NCBI RefSeq assembly: GCF_025558585.1
Contig: NZ_CP094723.1
Coordinates: 248,001 to 312,000 of the forward strand
Source: Staphylococcus sp. IVB6214
GTDB lineage: Bacteria > Bacillota > Bacilli > Staphylococcales > Staphylococcaceae
Length of the DNA: 64,000 bases
Direction: 5' to 3'
The translations under genes and the position numbers were made by a program. Under the pieces are notes generated by a model. The model ran no database searches and had not been told where the DNA came from. It worked only from the letters and a program-made list of their open reading frames with translations. Shown piece after piece: positions 29,301 through 40,825 of this stretch (position 1 is the stretch's first letter; every line of letters begins with the position of its first letter).

Positions 29301-29884
29301 TATTCGATGGTGCAAACGATGATGACGTATGGTCAACAATTGAAGAAGCAGGTATGGCACGTGACGGTAAAACAGTCCTTTACGATGGTCGTACAGGTGA
29401 ACCATTCGATAACCGTATTTCAGTCGGTGTGATGTACATGTTGAAACTTGCGCACATGGTTGACGACAAACTTCACGCACGTTCAACTGGTCCATACTCA
29501 CTTGTTACACAACAACCGCTTGGTGGTAAAGCACAATTCGGTGGTCAAAGATTTGGTGAGATGGAGGTATGGGCACTTGAAGCATACGGTGCAGCATACA
29601 CATTACAAGAAATCTTGACTTACAAATCGGATGACACAGTCGGTCGTGTGAAAACATATGAAGCGATTGTAAAAGGTGAAAACATCGCAAGACCAAGTGT
29701 TCCTGAATCATTCCGAGTATTGATGAAAGAGTTACAAAGTTTAGGATTGGATGTTAAGGTGATGGACGAACAAGATCAAGAAATTGATATGAGCGATATC
29801 GAAGACGAAGATGCGCCAGACCATAACATTAACGCGCAACAACCTGTTGCAGCTCAAGAGTCACCAGCCGAAACGAACGAATAA
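26330..29884 (+). CDS. rpoB: RNA polymerase beta subunit
   Basis: An 1184-residue beta subunit. The start is TTG 26330 ([20 protein letters not shown]) after GAGGGG with 8 bases spacing. The rifampicin region is wild type as far as I can read ([20 protein letters not shown] followed by [10 protein letters not shown]). [12 protein letters not shown] and the C-terminal clamp motif [21 protein letters not shown] are intact. The acidic C-terminal tail ([13 protein letters not shown]) is typical of staphylococci. Cotranscribed with rpoC. Confidence 0.98.
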   Translation: MAGQFVQYGRHRKRRNYARISEVLELPNLIEIQTKSYDWFLEEGLLEMFRDISPIEDFTGNLSLEFVDYRLGEPKYDLEESKNRDATYAAPLRVKVRLIIKETGEVKDQEVFMGDFPLMTETGTFVINGAERVIVSQLVRSPSVYFNEKLDKNGRVNYDATVIPNRGAWLEYETDAKDIVYVRIDRTRKLPLTVLLRALGYSTDQEIIDLIGDNEYLRNTLEKDSTENTDQALLEIYERLRPGEPPTLENAKSLLYSRFFDPKRYDLASVGRYKANKKLHLKHRLFNQKLAEPIVNTETGEIVAEEGTVLDRRKLDEIMDVLESNANAQVYELPDSIVDEPVEIQSIKVYVPNDEEGRTTTVIGNAFPDSEVKCITPADIVASMSYFFNLLHGIGYTDDIDHLGNRRLRSVGELLQNQFRIGLSRMERVVRERMSIQDTESITPQQLINIRPVIASIKEFFGSSQLSQFMDQANPLAELTHKRRLSALGPGGLTRERAQMEVRDVHYSHYGRMCPIETPEGPNIGLINSLSSYARVNEFGFIETPYRKVDIETNTITDQIDYLTADEEDSYVVAQANSRLDENGRFIDDEIVCRFRGNNTTMAKEKMDYMDVSPKQVVSAATACIPFLENDDSNRALMGANMQRQAVPLLNPESPFVGTGMEHVAARDSGAAVIAKHRGRVEHVQSKEILVRRLIEENGQEYEGELDRYPLAKFKRSNSGTCYNQRPIIKAGDVVSKGEILADGPSMELGEMALGRNVVVGFMTWDGYNYEDAVIMSERLVKDDVYTSIHIEEYESEARDTKLGPEEITRDIPNVSESALKNLDDRGIVYVGAEVKDGDILVGKVTPKGVTELTAEERLLHAIFGEKAREVRDTSLRVPHGAGGIVLDVKVFNREEGDDSLSPGVNQLVRVYIVQKRKIHVGDKMCGRHGNKGVISKIVPEEDMPYLPDGTPIDIMLNPLGVPSRMNIGQVLELHLGMAAKNLGIHVASPVFDGANDDDVWSTIEEAGMARDGKTVLYDGRTGEPFDNRISVGVMYMLKLAHMVDDKLHARSTGPYSLVTQQPLGGKAQFGGQRFGEMEVWALEAYGAAYTLQEILTYKSDDTVGRVKTYEAIVKGENIARPSVPESFRVLMKELQSLGLDVKVMDEQDQEIDMSDIEDEDAPDHNINAQQPVAAQESPAETNE

Positions 29885-29916
29885 TTACAAACTATAAAAA
29901 TAGACAAGGATGCATT

Positions 29917-29973
29917 GAGATAAAGTCATACTTAACATGTCTACGATAATAGATGTATTAAGTATGACATCTC
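29917..29973 (+). ncRNA. Strong hairpin between rpoB and rpoC
   Basis: GAGAT plus GTCATACTTAA pairs with TTAAGTATGAC plus ATCTC around a 20-base region. It is not followed by a T-run, so it is unlikely to be a terminator. RNase III cleavage or mRNA stabilisation is a reasonable guess. It occupies much of the 169-bp gap. Confidence 0.55.
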
Positions 29974-30053
29974 AGTCATGCTATAACGATATAAATAAGA
30001 TGTTGTTATCAATCAATTTGCATAGCTAATTTAAACTAAAGGAGGTAGGCTCC

Positions 30054-33000
30054 TTGATTGATGTAAATAAATTCCATTACATGAAAATAGGACTCGCTTC
30101 ACCAGAAAAAATCCGTAAATGGTCAAGAGGTGAAGTTAAAAAACCAGAAACAATCAACTACCGTACGTTAAAACCAGAAAAAGATGGTTTATTCTGTGAA
30201 AGAATTTTCGGTCCAACAAAAGACTGGGAATGTAGTTGTGGTAAGTACAAACGTGTACGTTACAAAGGTATGATTTGTGACCGTTGTGGTGTAGAAGTAA
30301 CAAAATCAAAAGTACGTCGTGAACGTATGGGTCACATCGAACTTGCAGCACCTGTATCACATATTTGGTACTTCAAAGGTATTCCAAGTCGCATGGGATT
30401 ATTATTAGATATGTCACCACGTTCATTAGAAGAAGTAATCTACTTCGCATCATACGTTGTGGTAGATCCAGGTCCAACAGGTCTCGAAAAGAAAGCATTA
30501 CTTTCTGAAGCAGAATATCGTGACTATTACGATAAATTCCCAGGTCAATTCACAGCTAAAATGGGTGCTGAAGGAATCAAAGACCTTTTAGAAGAGATTG
30601 ACTTGGATGAAGAACTTCGACTTTTACGCGATGAGTTAGAATCTGCGACAGGTCAACGTTTAACACGTGCGATTAAACGTTTAGAAGTTGTTGAATCATT
30701 CCGTAACTCAGGAAACAATCCAGCTTGGATGATTTTAGATGTACTTCCAATCATTCCACCTGAGATCCGTCCAATGGTTCAACTTGATGGTGGACGCTTT
30801 GCGACAAGTGACTTGAACGACTTATACCGCCGTGTTATCAACCGTAATAACCGTTTGAAACGTTTATTAGACCTTGGTGCACCTGGTATCATTGTTCAAA
30901 ACGAAAAACGTATGTTACAAGAAGCTGTTGACGCATTGATCGACAATGGTCGTCGTGGTCGTCCTGTAACAGGTCCAGGTAACCGTCCACTTAAATCATT
31001 GTCACACATGTTAAAAGGTAAGCAAGGACGTTTCCGTCAAAACTTACTTGGTAAACGTGTTGACTACTCTGGTCGTTCGGTTATTGCCGTTGGTCCGAAC
31101 TTGAAAATGTACCAATGTGGTTTGCCGAAAGAAATGGCACTTGAACTCTTCAAACCTTTCGTTATGAAAGAACTAGTTCAACGTGAAATTGCGACAAACA
31201 TCAAGAATGCGAAAAGTAAAATTGAGCGTATGGAAGACGAAGTATGGGATGTTTTAGAAGATGTTATCATCGAACACCCAGTATTACTTAACCGTGCACC
31301 AACGCTTCACAGACTTGGTATCCAAGCGTTCGAACCAACACTTGTTGAAGGTCGTGCAATTCGTCTACATCCACTCGTTACAACAGCCTATAACGCTGAC
31401 TTTGACGGTGACCAAATGGCGGTTCACGTACCATTATCAAAAGAAGCACAAGCAGAAGCACGTATGTTAATGCTTGCCGCTCAAAACATCTTGAACCCTA
31501 AAGATGGTAAACCAGTTGTAACACCATCTCAGGATATGGTACTTGGTAACTACTACTTAACTTTAGAGCGTAAAGATGCTGTGAATACAGGCTTGTTATT
31601 CAATGATACGAATGAAGTGCTTAAAGCCTATGCAAATGGTTATGTACACTTGCATACACGTATCGGTGTACAAGCAGGTTCATTCAATAACCCAACGTTT
31701 ACGGAAGAACAAAACCGTAAAATCTTAACGACTTCTGTTGGTAAAGTGATTTTCAATGAAATCATTCCAGATTCATTCGCATATATCAACGAACCAACAG
31801 CGACAAACCTAGAGAAGAACACACCAGACAAATATTTTGTGGATGCAACTGAACTAGGTGAAGGTGGATTAAAAGAATACTTCGAAAAAACAGAGCTTGT
31901 TCCACCATTCAATAAAAAATTCTTGGGTAACATCATCGCAGAAGTATTCAACCGTTTCAGCATTACAGATACATCTATGATGCTTGACTTGATGAAAGAC
32001 TTAGGATTCAAGTACTCATCAAAAGCAGGTATTACAGTAGGTGTTGCTGATATCGTTGTATTACCAGACAAACAAGAAATCTTAGATGAATCAGAAAAAC
32101 TTGTTGAACGTGTACAAAAACAATTCAGCCGTGGTTTATTAACTGAAGAAGAACGTTATAATGCGGTCATTGAAATTTGGACACAAGCAAAAGATAGAAT
32201 TCAAGCAAAACTGATGAAATCTCTTGATAAAACAAACCCAATCTTTATGATGAGTGACTCAGGTGCCCGTGGTAACGCATCTAACTTTACACAACTTGCA
32301 GGTATGCGTGGTTTGATGGCTGCACCATCTGGTAAAATCATCGAACTTCCGATCACATCATCATTCCGTGAAGGTTTAACAGTATTAGAGTACTTCATCT
32401 CTACTCACGGTGCGCGTAAAGGTCTTGCCGATACAGCACTTAAGACTGCCGACTCAGGTTACTTAACGCGTCGTCTTGTTGACGTTGCACAAGATGTTAT
32501 CGTGCGTGAAGAAGATTGTGGTACAGACCGTGGTTTACTCGTTTCAGATATCAAAGAAGGTACAGAAATGATTGAACCATTCATTGAGCGTATCGAAGGT
32601 CGTTACTCTAAAGAGACGATTCGTCATCCGGAGACTGACAAAGTCATCATTCGTCCAGACGAATTAATTACAGCTGAAATTGCAAAAGAAATCACAGATG
32701 CAGGCATTGAACAAATGTACATTCGCTCAGCATTTACATGTAACACACGTCATGGTGTATGTGAAAAATGTTATGGTAAGAACTTGGCGACAGGTGAAAA
32801 AGTTGAAGTGGGCGAAGCAGTTGGTACAATTGCCGCTCAATCAATCGGTGAACCTGGTACACAGTTAACAATGCGTACATTCCATACTGGTGGGGTAGCC
32901 GGTAGCGATATCACACAAGGTTTACCACGTATCCAAGAGATTTTCGAAGCACGTAATCCGAAAGGTCAAGCTGTGATTACGGAGATCGAAGGTGTGGTAG

Positions 33001-33671
33001 ACAACATTACAGTTGGTAAAGATAGACAACAAGAAATTGTTATCAAAGGTGCCAACGAAACACGTTCTTACCTTGCATCAGGTACATCACGCTTAAAAGT
33101 AGAAATCGGACAATCTGTTGAACGCGGTGAAGTCTTAACTGAAGGTTCAATTGAGCCGAAAAACTACTTAGCGGTAGCTGGTTTAACGGCAACTGAAGAG
33201 TACTTGCTTAAAGAAGTACAAAAAGTTTACCGTATGCAAGGGGTAGAAATTGACGATAAACACGTTGAAGTGATGGTGCGTCAAATGTTACGTAAAGTCC
33301 GCATCATTGAAGCTGGCGATACGAAGTTATTACCAGGTTCATTAGTAGACATTCATCACTTCACAGATGCTAACCGTGATGCATTCAAAGAGCGTAAACG
33401 CCCAGCGACTGCAAAACCAGTATTACTCGGTATCACGAAAGCATCACTTGAAACAGAAAGTTTCTTATCTGCGGCTTCATTCCAAGAAACGACACGTGTC
33501 CTTACTGACGCAGCAATCAAAGGCAAACGAGACGACTTACTCGGCTTGAAAGAGAATGTTATCATCGGTAAGTTGATTCCTGCTGGTACAGGTATGAGAC
33601 GTTACAGTGACGTATCTATCGAAAAAGAAGTAGCACCAGAAAACACAGAATCAGAACTTATCACTGAGTAA
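30054..33671 (+). CDS. rpoC: RNA polymerase beta' subunit
   Basis: A 1205-residue beta' subunit. The start is TTG 30054 ([16 protein letters not shown]) after AAAGGAGG. The N-terminal zinc site is [20 protein letters not shown], the catalytic magnesium loop is [12 protein letters not shown], and the second zinc cluster is [13 protein letters not shown]. The trigger-loop region MRTFHTGG is intact. Normal length for Staphylococcus. Confidence 0.98.
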   Translation: MIDVNKFHYMKIGLASPEKIRKWSRGEVKKPETINYRTLKPEKDGLFCERIFGPTKDWECSCGKYKRVRYKGMICDRCGVEVTKSKVRRERMGHIELAAPVSHIWYFKGIPSRMGLLLDMSPRSLEEVIYFASYVVVDPGPTGLEKKALLSEAEYRDYYDKFPGQFTAKMGAEGIKDLLEEIDLDEELRLLRDELESATGQRLTRAIKRLEVVESFRNSGNNPAWMILDVLPIIPPEIRPMVQLDGGRFATSDLNDLYRRVINRNNRLKRLLDLGAPGIIVQNEKRMLQEAVDALIDNGRRGRPVTGPGNRPLKSLSHMLKGKQGRFRQNLLGKRVDYSGRSVIAVGPNLKMYQCGLPKEMALELFKPFVMKELVQREIATNIKNAKSKIERMEDEVWDVLEDVIIEHPVLLNRAPTLHRLGIQAFEPTLVEGRAIRLHPLVTTAYNADFDGDQMAVHVPLSKEAQAEARMLMLAAQNILNPKDGKPVVTPSQDMVLGNYYLTLERKDAVNTGLLFNDTNEVLKAYANGYVHLHTRIGVQAGSFNNPTFTEEQNRKILTTSVGKVIFNEIIPDSFAYINEPTATNLEKNTPDKYFVDATELGEGGLKEYFEKTELVPPFNKKFLGNIIAEVFNRFSITDTSMMLDLMKDLGFKYSSKAGITVGVADIVVLPDKQEILDESEKLVERVQKQFSRGLLTEEERYNAVIEIWTQAKDRIQAKLMKSLDKTNPIFMMSDSGARGNASNFTQLAGMRGLMAAPSGKIIELPITSSFREGLTVLEYFISTHGARKGLADTALKTADSGYLTRRLVDVAQDVIVREEDCGTDRGLLVSDIKEGTEMIEPFIERIEGRYSKETIRHPETDKVIIRPDELITAEIAKEITDAGIEQMYIRSAFTCNTRHGVCEKCYGKNLATGEKVEVGEAVGTIAAQSIGEPGTQLTMRTFHTGGVAGSDITQGLPRIQEIFEARNPKGQAVITEIEGVVDNITVGKDRQQEIVIKGANETRSYLASGTSRLKVEIGQSVERGEVLTEGSIEPKNYLAVAGLTATEEYLLKEVQKVYRMQGVEIDDKHVEVMVRQMLRKVRIIEAGDTKLLPGSLVDIHHFTDANRDAFKERKRPATAKPVLLGITKASLETESFLSAASFQETTRVLTDAAIKGKRDDLLGLKENVIIGKLIPAGTGMRRYSDVSIEKEVAPENTESELITE

Positions 33672-33683
33672 TTATATAGCAAT

Positions 33684-33716
33684 AGAGAATGGGGCAACTT
33701 CAGCCCCTTCTCTTTT
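33684..33716 (+). terminator. rpoBC terminator
   Basis: AGAGAATGGGGC pairs with GCCCCTTCTCT, followed by TTTTCTTC. Confidence 0.85.
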
Positions 33717-33788
33717 CTTCTATGTATGAACAAGAAATAGCGGGTACTGTCAAAGCTATAAAAACCTATGTTTTATTAGCAATAAGTG

Positions 33789-33818
33789 TTGACGAACTGT
33801 TGATAGAGATGATAATAT
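33789..33818 (+). promoter_or_regulatory. Promoter of the L7Ae-like gene
   Basis: TTGACG (33789-33794), 18 bp, TAATAT (33813-33818), 40 bp before the start codon. Confidence 0.65.
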
Positions 33819-33858
33819 AGTAAAGGTTGATGCAAGCAGTACTTTGGAGGATATGAGA

Positions 33859-34113
33859 ATGTCTAATGAAAAAGTCACACGCTTAGATAATGAATCTTAT
33901 GTTGTTGGACTCAAACAAACGCTCAAGGCGTTGAAGAGACAACAAGTCAAGCAATTGATTATCGGTGAAGATGTTAATATTCATTTATTAGCACGCGTGT
34001 TAAGCTTTGCCAATCAAAATATGATACCTATTACGTTCTTCCCGAGTCGACAAGCACTTGGAGAACATGTTGGTATAAAGGTAAAGGCAACAGTCGTTGC
34101 ATTACTGAAATGA
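33859..34113 (+). CDS. rplGB: L7Ae/YbxF-type RNA-binding protein
   Basis: An 84-residue member of the L7Ae/L30e family, which bind kink-turns in RNA. The core [29 protein letters not shown] and [17 protein letters not shown] are recognisable. I chose ATG 33859 (MSNEKV) because TTGGAGG lies 8 bases upstream. It sits between rpoC and rpsL as in other Firmicutes. Its partner RNA is unknown from sequence. Confidence 0.88.
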   Translation: MSNEKVTRLDNESYVVGLKQTLKALKRQQVKQLIIGEDVNIHLLARVLSFANQNMIPITFFPSRQALGEHVGIKVKATVVALLK

Positions 34114-34115
34114 GA

Positions 34116-34147
34116 TTAGTAAGTGTGATGCTTACTAAATTTTATTT
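34116..34147 (+). terminator. Terminator after the L7Ae-like gene
   Basis: TTAGTAAG and CTTACTAA surround a 7-base loop, followed by ATTTTATTT. Partial read-through into rpsL is possible because the T-run is interrupted. Confidence 0.6.
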
Positions 34148-34207
34148 AACTTAAAAATGAACCACCTGGATGTGTGGAATTAAGAGAATAAGAGAGGAGG
34201 ACGAAAA

Positions 34208-34621
34208 ATGCCTACTATTAACCAATTAGTACGTAAACCAAGACAGAGCAAAACTAAAAAATCAGACTCACCTGCTTTAAATAGAGGTTTCAACAGTCAG
34301 AAAAAACAATTCACTAAGTTAAATTCACCACAAAAACGTGGTGTTTGTACACGTGTGGGTACAATGACACCGAAGAAACCAAACTCTGCGTTACGTAAAT
34401 ATGCACGTGTGCGTTTATCAAACAACATTGAAATCAACGCATACATCCCTGGTATCGGACACAACTTACAAGAGCACAGTGTTGTACTTGTACGTGGTGG
34501 ACGTGTAAAAGACTTACCTGGTGTGCGTTACCATATCGTACGTGGTGCATTAGATACTTCAGGTGTTGAAGGTCGTATGCAAAGCCGTTCATTATACGGA
34601 ACTAAAAAACCTAAAAAATAA
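34208..34621 (+). CDS. rpsL: Ribosomal protein S12
   Basis: A 137-residue decoding-centre protein. The streptomycin-resistance positions appear wild type: lysine in [11 protein letters not shown] and lysine in [19 protein letters not shown] precedes ATG. First gene of the str operon (rpsL, rpsG, fusA, tuf). Confidence 0.97.
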   Translation: MPTINQLVRKPRQSKTKKSDSPALNRGFNSQKKQFTKLNSPQKRGVCTRVGTMTPKKPNSALRKYARVRLSNNIEINAYIPGIGHNLQEHSVVLVRGGRVKDLPGVRYHIVRGALDTSGVEGRMQSRSLYGTKKPKK

Positions 34622-34686
34622 GTTTAATCGACATTAAACGCAAATAGAACAACAATTAATTATAATAGGAAGGGAGGACTTGTATT

Positions 34687-35157
34687 ATGCCTCGTAAAGG
34701 ATCAGTACCTAAAAGAGATGTGTTACCAGATCCAATTCACAACTCTAAATTAGTGACAAAATTAATCAACAAAATTATGTTAGATGGTAAGCGTGGGACT
34801 GCTCAACGTATTCTTTACTCAGCATTCGACTTAGTTCAAGAACGTTCTGGTCGCGATGCAATGGAAGTATTCGATGAAGCAATCAACAATATTATGCCAG
34901 TACTTGAAGTTAAAGCACGCCGTGTAGGTGGTTCTAACTACCAAGTACCTGTAGAAGTTCGTCCAGAGCGTCGTACTACTTTAGGTTTACGTTGGTTAGT
35001 AAACTATGCGCGTCTTCGTGGTGAAAAAACTATGGAGGAACGTTTAGCTAACGAAATCTTAGACGCAGCCAACAACACTGGTGGTGCCGTTAAGAAACGT
35101 GAAGATACACACAAAATGGCAGAAGCGAACAAAGCATTCGCTCACTACCGCTGGTAA
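34687..35157 (+). CDS. rpsG: Ribosomal protein S7
   Basis: A 156-residue primary 16S rRNA-binding protein of the 30S head. The motif [21 protein letters not shown] is the N-terminal RNA-binding segment. AGGGAGG precedes ATG. In E. coli S7 represses the str operon; here a structured gap follows before fusA. Confidence 0.97.
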   Translation: MPRKGSVPKRDVLPDPIHNSKLVTKLINKIMLDGKRGTAQRILYSAFDLVQERSGRDAMEVFDEAINNIMPVLEVKARRVGGSNYQVPVEVRPERRTTLGLRWLVNYARLRGEKTMEERLANEILDAANNTGGAVKKREDTHKMAEANKAFAHYRW

Positions 35158-35167
35158 GATAAACGCT

Positions 35168-35255
35168 AATCCCCTGAGCACATATCGTATAGACATCTAT
35201 CAACAGGCTGCCTAGCAGTTTGGTGTTTGTCTTATGTCTGCTTAGGGTAATGCTA
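35168..35255 (+). other. Structured rpsG-fusA intergenic region
   Basis: CCCTGAGCA (35174-35182) can pair with TGCTTAGGG (35239-35247), and inner segments such as GCTGCCTAGCAG can fold locally. No ORF. A fusA leader or processing structure is possible. Confidence 0.4.
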
Positions 35256-35300
35256 TATCTGACTATATAATCCATTATACTGGAAGGAGAAAGAATACCC

Positions 35301-37382
35301 ATGGCAAGAGACTTTTCGTTGAAGAACACTCGTAATATCGGTATCATGGCTCACATCGATGCTGGTAAAACGACGACTACTGAACGTATTCTTTATTACA
35401 CTGGCCGTATTCATAAAATTGGTGAAACACACGAAGGTGCTTCACAAATGGACTGGATGGAACAAGAGCAAGACCGTGGTATCACAATCACATCAGCTGC
35501 AACAACAGCTGCATGGAATGGTCACCGCGTAAACATCATCGATACACCTGGACACGTAGACTTCACAGTAGAAGTTGAACGTTCATTACGTGTACTTGAT
35601 GGTGCAGTAACAGTACTTGATGCACAATCAGGTGTAGAACCTCAAACTGAAACAGTTTGGCGTCAAGCTACAACTTACGGTGTACCACGTATCGTATTCG
35701 TAAACAAAATGGACAAAATGGGTGCAAACTTCGAATATGCAGTAAGCACTTTACATGATCGTTTACAAGCGAATGCAGCACCAATCCAATTACCAATTGG
35801 TGCAGAAGATGAATTTGAAGCAATCATTGACTTAGTTACAATGAAATGTTTCAAATACAACAACGACTTAGGTACTGAAATTGATGAAATCGAAATCCCA
35901 GCTGACTACCAAGAGCGAGCTGAAGAAGCACGTGAAGCGTTAATCGAAGCAGTTGCTGAGACAAACGATGATTTAATGGAAAAATACTTAGGTGGAGAAG
36001 AATTAACTGTTGAAGAGCTTAAAGAGGCAATTCGCCAAGCAACAACAGATGTTGAATTCTACCCAGTATTATGTGGTACAGCATTCAAAAACAAAGGTGT
36101 TCAATTAATGTTGGACGCAGTTATTGACTACTTACCATCACCATTAGATGTAAAACCAATCATCGGTCACCGTGTCGATGATCCTGATGAAGAAGTAATT
36201 GCTAAAGCTGACGATGATGCAGAATTCGCAGCATTAGCATTCAAAGTTATGACTGACCCTTACGTTGGTAAATTAACATTCTTCCGTGTGTACTCAGGTA
36301 CATTAACTTCAGGTTCATATGTTAAAAACTCAACTAAAGACAAACGTGAACGTGTAGGTCGTATCCTACAAATGCATGCGAACTCTCGTGAAGAGATTAG
36401 CACTGTATACTCAGGTGATATCGCTGCTGCAGTAGGTCTTAAAGACACTGCAACTGGTGACACGCTTTGTGGAGAGAAAAATGACATCATCCTTGAGTCA
36501 ATGGAATTCCCAGAGCCTGTAATTCACTTGTCAGTTGAACCTAAATCAAAAGCTGACCAAGATAAAATGGCTCAAGCTTTACAAAAATTACAAGAAGAAG
36601 ACCCAACATTCAAAGCACATACTGATGAAGAAACTGGTCAAGTTATCATCGGTGGTATGGGTGAGCTTCACCTTGACATTATCGTTGACCGTATGAAGAA
36701 AGAATTTAATGTAGAAGCTAACGTTGGTGCGCCAATGGTATCTTACCGTGAAACGTTCAAACAATCAGCTGCAGTACAAGGTAAATTCTCTCGTCAATCT
36801 GGTGGTCGTGGTCAATATGGTGACGTTCACATCGAATTCACACCTAACGAAACTGGTGAAGGTTTCGAATTCGAAAACGCTATCGTTGGTGGTGTTGTTC
36901 CTCGTGAATACATCCCTTCAGTTGAACAAGGTCTTAAAGACGCAATGGAAAACGGTGTATTAGCTGGATATCCATTAATCGATGTAAAAGCAAAATTATT
37001 TGATGGTTCATACCATGATGTCGATTCATCTGAAATGGCCTTCAAAATTGCTGCATCATTAGCACTTAAAGAAGCTGCTAAAAAATGTGACCCTGTCATC
37101 TTAGAACCAATGATGAAAGTTACAATCGAAATGCCTGAAGAATACCTAGGCGATATCATGGGTGACGTAACAGCACGCCGTGGACGCGTTGATGGTATGG
37201 AAGCACGCGGTAACGCACAAGTAGTTAACGCTTATGTTCCACTTTCAGAAATGTTCGGTTATGCAACATCATTACGTTCAAATACACAAGGTCGCGGTAC
37301 TTACACAATGTACTTTGATCATTATGCAGAAGTACCAAAATCAATTTCTGAGGAAATCATCAAAAAGAACAAAGGTGAATAA
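35301..37382 (+). CDS. fusA: Elongation factor G
   Basis: A 693-residue translocase GTPase: G1 [10 protein letters not shown]2 [11 protein letters not shown]3 [10 protein letters not shown]4 NKMDKMG. Domains II-V follow, including [15 protein letters not shown], where frequent fusidic-acid substitutions (His457, Leu461 in S. aureus) occur; these look wild type. AAGGAGAAAG precedes ATG. Confidence 0.98.
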   Translation: MARDFSLKNTRNIGIMAHIDAGKTTTTERILYYTGRIHKIGETHEGASQMDWMEQEQDRGITITSAATTAAWNGHRVNIIDTPGHVDFTVEVERSLRVLDGAVTVLDAQSGVEPQTETVWRQATTYGVPRIVFVNKMDKMGANFEYAVSTLHDRLQANAAPIQLPIGAEDEFEAIIDLVTMKCFKYNNDLGTEIDEIEIPADYQERAEEAREALIEAVAETNDDLMEKYLGGEELTVEELKEAIRQATTDVEFYPVLCGTAFKNKGVQLMLDAVIDYLPSPLDVKPIIGHRVDDPDEEVIAKADDDAEFAALAFKVMTDPYVGKLTFFRVYSGTLTSGSYVKNSTKDKRERVGRILQMHANSREEISTVYSGDIAAAVGLKDTATGDTLCGEKNDIILESMEFPEPVIHLSVEPKSKADQDKMAQALQKLQEEDPTFKAHTDEETGQVIIGGMGELHLDIIVDRMKKEFNVEANVGAPMVSYRETFKQSAAVQGKFSRQSGGRGQYGDVHIEFTPNETGEGFEFENAIVGGVVPREYIPSVEQGLKDAMENGVLAGYPLIDVKAKLFDGSYHDVDSSEMAFKIAASLALKEAAKKCDPVILEPMMKVTIEMPEEYLGDIMGDVTARRGRVDGMEARGNAQVVNAYVPLSEMFGYATSLRSNTQGRGTYTMYFDHYAEVPKSISEEIIKKNKGE

Positions 37383-37413
37383 TTCACACATGTAATTATC
37401 ACTTGTTTATAAA

Positions 37414-37442
37414 TTGATTTTTTCATCAAAATGATTTATAAA
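37414..37442 (+). promoter_or_regulatory. tuf promoter
   Basis: TTGATT (37414-37419), 17 bp, TATAAA (37437-37442) within the fusA-tuf gap. This would allow tuf expression beyond that of the operon. Confidence 0.7.
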
Positions 37443-37456
37443 GGTAATAAAGAAAA

Positions 37457-37496
37457 TATGCCTCATGAAGGTGAGTAACTTTCATGAGACATATTA
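37457..37496 (+). ncRNA. tuf leader hairpin
   Basis: AATATGCCTCATGAA pairs with TTTCATGAGACATATT around a short loop. It is followed by A-rich, not T-rich, sequence, so it is not a standard terminator; it lies in the tuf 5' leader. Confidence 0.55.
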
Positions 37497-37535
37497 AAAA
37501 ATATAATTCTTAATTTGAATAGGAGAGATTTCATA

Positions 37536-38723
<1,188 letters not shown>

Positions 38724-38750
38724 GATAAAACTTTATCTTTGAGATTATAG

Positions 38751-38781
38751 AAAAGGCTAGCGCGTTTGCGCTAGCCTTTTT
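38751..38781 (+). terminator. tuf terminator
   Basis: AAAAGGCTAGCGC and GCGCTAGCCTTTTT form a perfect stem with a TTT/GTTT loop. Confidence 0.92.
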
Positions 38782-38844
38782 GTATGTATCCCAATTAACG
38801 ATGTATTGCATAAAAAAGTAAACTATGCTACATTTAAAATATAA

Positions 38845-38956
38845 AAGGGACATGCGGATACATGTCCCATGAGCCCGTTAAAAAGACGGTGACTATCATT
38901 AGTACTTAAAAAATAACTACCAATTCTTGTCAAAGTGAAGTGGTGGTTATTTTTTA
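38845..38956 (+). ncRNA. SprF-like type I antitoxin RNA
   Basis: The segment carries a GGGACATG...CATGTCCC hairpin, then ATGAGCCCGTTAAAAAGACG, then a terminator stem AATAACTACCA/TGGTGGTTATTTTTT. This layout and the ATGAGCCCGTTAAAAAGACG core are those of staphylococcal SprF antitoxins. Its 3' end overlaps the 3' end of the toxin gene on the other strand, where base pairing would occur. A -10-like TATGCT is about 20 bp upstream; promoter not firmly defined. Confidence 0.8.
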
Positions 38957-39054
38957 TGGTTTAATTTAATGATTGCGACAACAAGTCCTAATAATGAAAC
39001 GACAAAAGTGCCGAATGCAATCATTAAGGTTAATGTGTCTGCAATACTTACCAT
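38947..39054 (-). CDS. SprG-like / holin-like type I toxin
   Basis: A 35-residue peptide, starting MVSIADTLTLMIAFG and ending in KLNHKK. One hydrophobic span (about 8-28) is followed by a basic tail, as in the small membrane-toxin family that includes SprG. GGAG lies 9 bases before the ATG. The stop codon is within the terminator stem of the antitoxin RNA, so the mRNA and antitoxin overlap tail to tail. A leader ORF overlaps its start. Confidence 0.8.
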   Translation of the reverse strand: MVSIADTLTLMIAFGTFVVSLLGLVVAIIKLNHKK

Positions 39055-39095
39055 AAGGGCTTCTCCTTTCTAAAGATTTCAGTTATGCCATTCAT
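39048..39095 (-). CDS. Short leader ORF overlapping the toxin start
   Basis: A 15-codon ORF, MNGITEIFRKEKPLW, has a very strong ribosome site (GGGAGGTGATG) ending 6 bases before its ATG. Its stop TAA (39050-39048) lies inside the first codons of the toxin gene, so the two overlap by 7 bases in different frames. This suggests the toxin is translated by coupling. No product is known. Confidence 0.5.
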   Translation of the reverse strand: MNGITEIFRKEKPLW

Positions 39096-39147
39096 AGGCA
39101 TCACCTCCCTATACTCAGATAGCCACCATCCACTTAACTTGCTCGAT

Positions 39148-39160
39148 ATTATTCTAGCAC
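39148..39160 (-). promoter_or_regulatory. Toxin mRNA promoter candidate
   Basis: On the minus strand TG-C-TAGAAT (39159-39151) is an extended -10 located about 55 bases before the leader ORF. No clear -35. The remaining sequence 39161-39340 is AT-rich and shows nothing else I can support. Confidence 0.5.
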
Positions 39161-39358
39161 AACGTTTATTTTTAAAACTATATATTTATTTTTATTAAAA
39201 GAGAGTTATGAAGATACATCAATAAAGAATTTACTTGTAGTTCTAGGTTAGAGATAAAATTTTAATTTCAAAGATGATATTTAAAGTATTTATAGTTAGT
39301 AAGGCAATCATCATGCACATTGTGTTCCGAAATAAATTATGTTAATATTTTTATATAA

Positions 39359-39470
39359 AAGGGACATGCGTTTACATGTCCCATGAGCCCGTTAAAAAGA
39401 CGGTGACTATTATTAATAATTAAAAAATAACTACCAATTCTTGTCAAAGCGAAGTGGTGGTTATTTTTTA
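39359..39470 (+). ncRNA. Orphan second copy of the SprF-like antitoxin RNA
   Basis: This is nearly identical to 38845-38956, with the GGGACATG hairpin, the ATGAGCCCGTTAAAAAGACG core and the terminator stem. Upstream TTGTGT and TATGTT occupy places equivalent to TTGCAT and TATGCT of the first copy. No full toxin gene lies opposite. Confidence 0.75.
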
Positions 39471-39496
39471 TGGTTTAATTTAATGCTTGCGACAAT
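39461..39496 (-). pseudogene. Remnant of the toxin 3' end
   Basis: The minus strand still encodes the last residues V-A-S-I-K-L-N-H-K-K and stop, matching the toxin at 38947. Upstream codons are replaced by the terminator of the amidohydrolase gene, so the N-terminal two thirds of the toxin is missing. Confidence 0.7.
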
Positions 39497-39499
39497 TAA

Positions 39500-39542
39500 A
39501 GAAAGACCTTAAATTTCAGTTATTGAGATTTAAGGTCTTTCT
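39500..39542. terminator. Terminator of the amidohydrolase gene
   Basis: AGAAAGACCTTAAAT and ATTTAAGGTCTTTCT form a long stem just beyond the stop codon at 39547. T-rich on the minus-strand exit side. Confidence 0.85.
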
Positions 39543-39546
39543 GTCA

Positions 39547-40713
39547 TTAAAGTACGTTTTCTAATTCTAATATCTTCATAAATGTACTTACTGTATATTT
39601 CATAGCTGATTCATCAATATCAAAGTGTGGGCTATGGTGTGGCCAATCTGTTTGTTTTTCTGCATTACCGCATCCTGTGAAGAAGAATGCACCCGGTAAA
39701 GCTTGTAAGTAGTATGAAAAGTCTTCGCTAATCATCATTAAATCAGAATCATGATAGCGAAAATTTAATTGATTCGCTGCTGTTTTTACAATTTCTGCTG
39801 AAGCTTCATGGTTGTACACTGGCAAATAGCCGTTAAGATAATCGAAATCATAAGTAATATCATTAGCAAGAGCTAAGCCTTGCAGTAGTTTTTCTAATCT
39901 TGTCTGAATATGTTCTTGTACTTCTGGGTCAAATGTACGAACGGTACCGCGACAATGTGCGGTATCTGGAATGACATTGTCAGCATCGCCAGCTTCAATT
40001 TTTCCAAACGAAATAACGGCTTGTTTAACAGGGTCTAGTGTACGTGATACAATCTTTTGGGCACTTAAAATGAATTCGGCTAAAATGACAATTGGGTCGA
40101 TGGTTTCGTGTGGTTTTGCCCCATGTCCGCCCTTACCATATAATGTGATATTAAACTCGTCAGGCTGTGCCATCATAGCGCCAGGACGTGTATGAATGGT
40201 ACCGGTCGGGTAACCGCTCCATAAGTGATTGCCGTACACTTTATCCACGCTGATCAGCGCATCATCCGCAATCATTCCCGTTGCACCGCCAGGCATTTCT
40301 TCTTCGCCATATTGAAAAATTAAAACAACTGCGCCTTTTAGCTCGCTCTGATGTTCATGTAAAAGTTCAGCAACTGTTAATAAAATAGCAGTATGTCCAT
40401 CATGACCACAAGCATGCATGACGCCAGGATTTTTTGACCGATAAGGAACGTCTTTCATATCATCAATAGGTAATGCATCAAAGTCTGCGCGCAAGGCAAT
40501 TGTAGGTCCTGATTCTGCATTGCCAATCTTTGCGACAATACCATTGTCACCGACCCGATCACGAATATCGAAATTGAGCTGTTTCAATCGATTAAGAATA
40601 TAGGCATGTGTTTCCGTTTCTTGAAATGAGCGTTCTGGGTATTGATGTAAGTGTCGACGAATAGCGATTGTTTCCTTCTCCTTCTCGCTCGCACGTTGAA
40701 ACCAATCCGTCAT
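39547..40713 (-). CDS. M20-family amidohydrolase (N-acyl amino acid deacylase type)
   Basis: A 388-residue metallohydrolase of the M20D/HipO group. Metal-binding contexts are HACGHDGHTA, QYGEEEMPGG and the C-terminal EDFSYYLQALPGAFFFTG; a dimerisation lid domain with GKGGHGAKPHETIDP lies between. It would cleave N-acyl or hippurate-type amides; exact substrate unknown. AAAAAGGAG precedes the start. It stands alone, convergent with the toxin locus and divergent from kbl. Confidence 0.88.
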   Translation of the reverse strand: MTDWFQRASEKEKETIAIRRHLHQYPERSFQETETHAYILNRLKQLNFDIRDRVGDNGIVAKIGNAESGPTIALRADFDALPIDDMKDVPYRSKNPGVMHACGHDGHTAILLTVAELLHEHQSELKGAVVLIFQYGEEEMPGGATGMIADDALISVDKVYGNHLWSGYPTGTIHTRPGAMMAQPDEFNITLYGKGGHGAKPHETIDPIVILAEFILSAQKIVSRTLDPVKQAVISFGKIEAGDADNVIPDTAHCRGTVRTFDPEVQEHIQTRLEKLLQGLALANDITYDFDYLNGYLPVYNHEASAEIVKTAANQLNFRYHDSDLMMISEDFSYYLQALPGAFFFTGCGNAEKQTDWPHHSPHFDIDESAMKYTVSTFMKILELENVL

Positions 40714-40825
40714 GGGTCATCTACTCCTTTTTAAGATTATGATAATAATTATACACTTGCTTTCAAGTTTGTTCAAAATGCGATATGATAAGGGAGTATT
40801 AGGAAATAAGAAAGGGGAATAAATC

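Noticed and set aside
26330..37382. Resistance substitutions in rpoB (rifampicin), rpsL (streptomycin) or fusA (fusidic acid)
   Set aside because: The main resistance positions read as wild type by eye. Less common positions were not all checked.
39161..39340. Additional small ORF in the AT-rich gap between the two antitoxin copies
   Set aside because: No frame with a ribosome site and reasonable composition was found.
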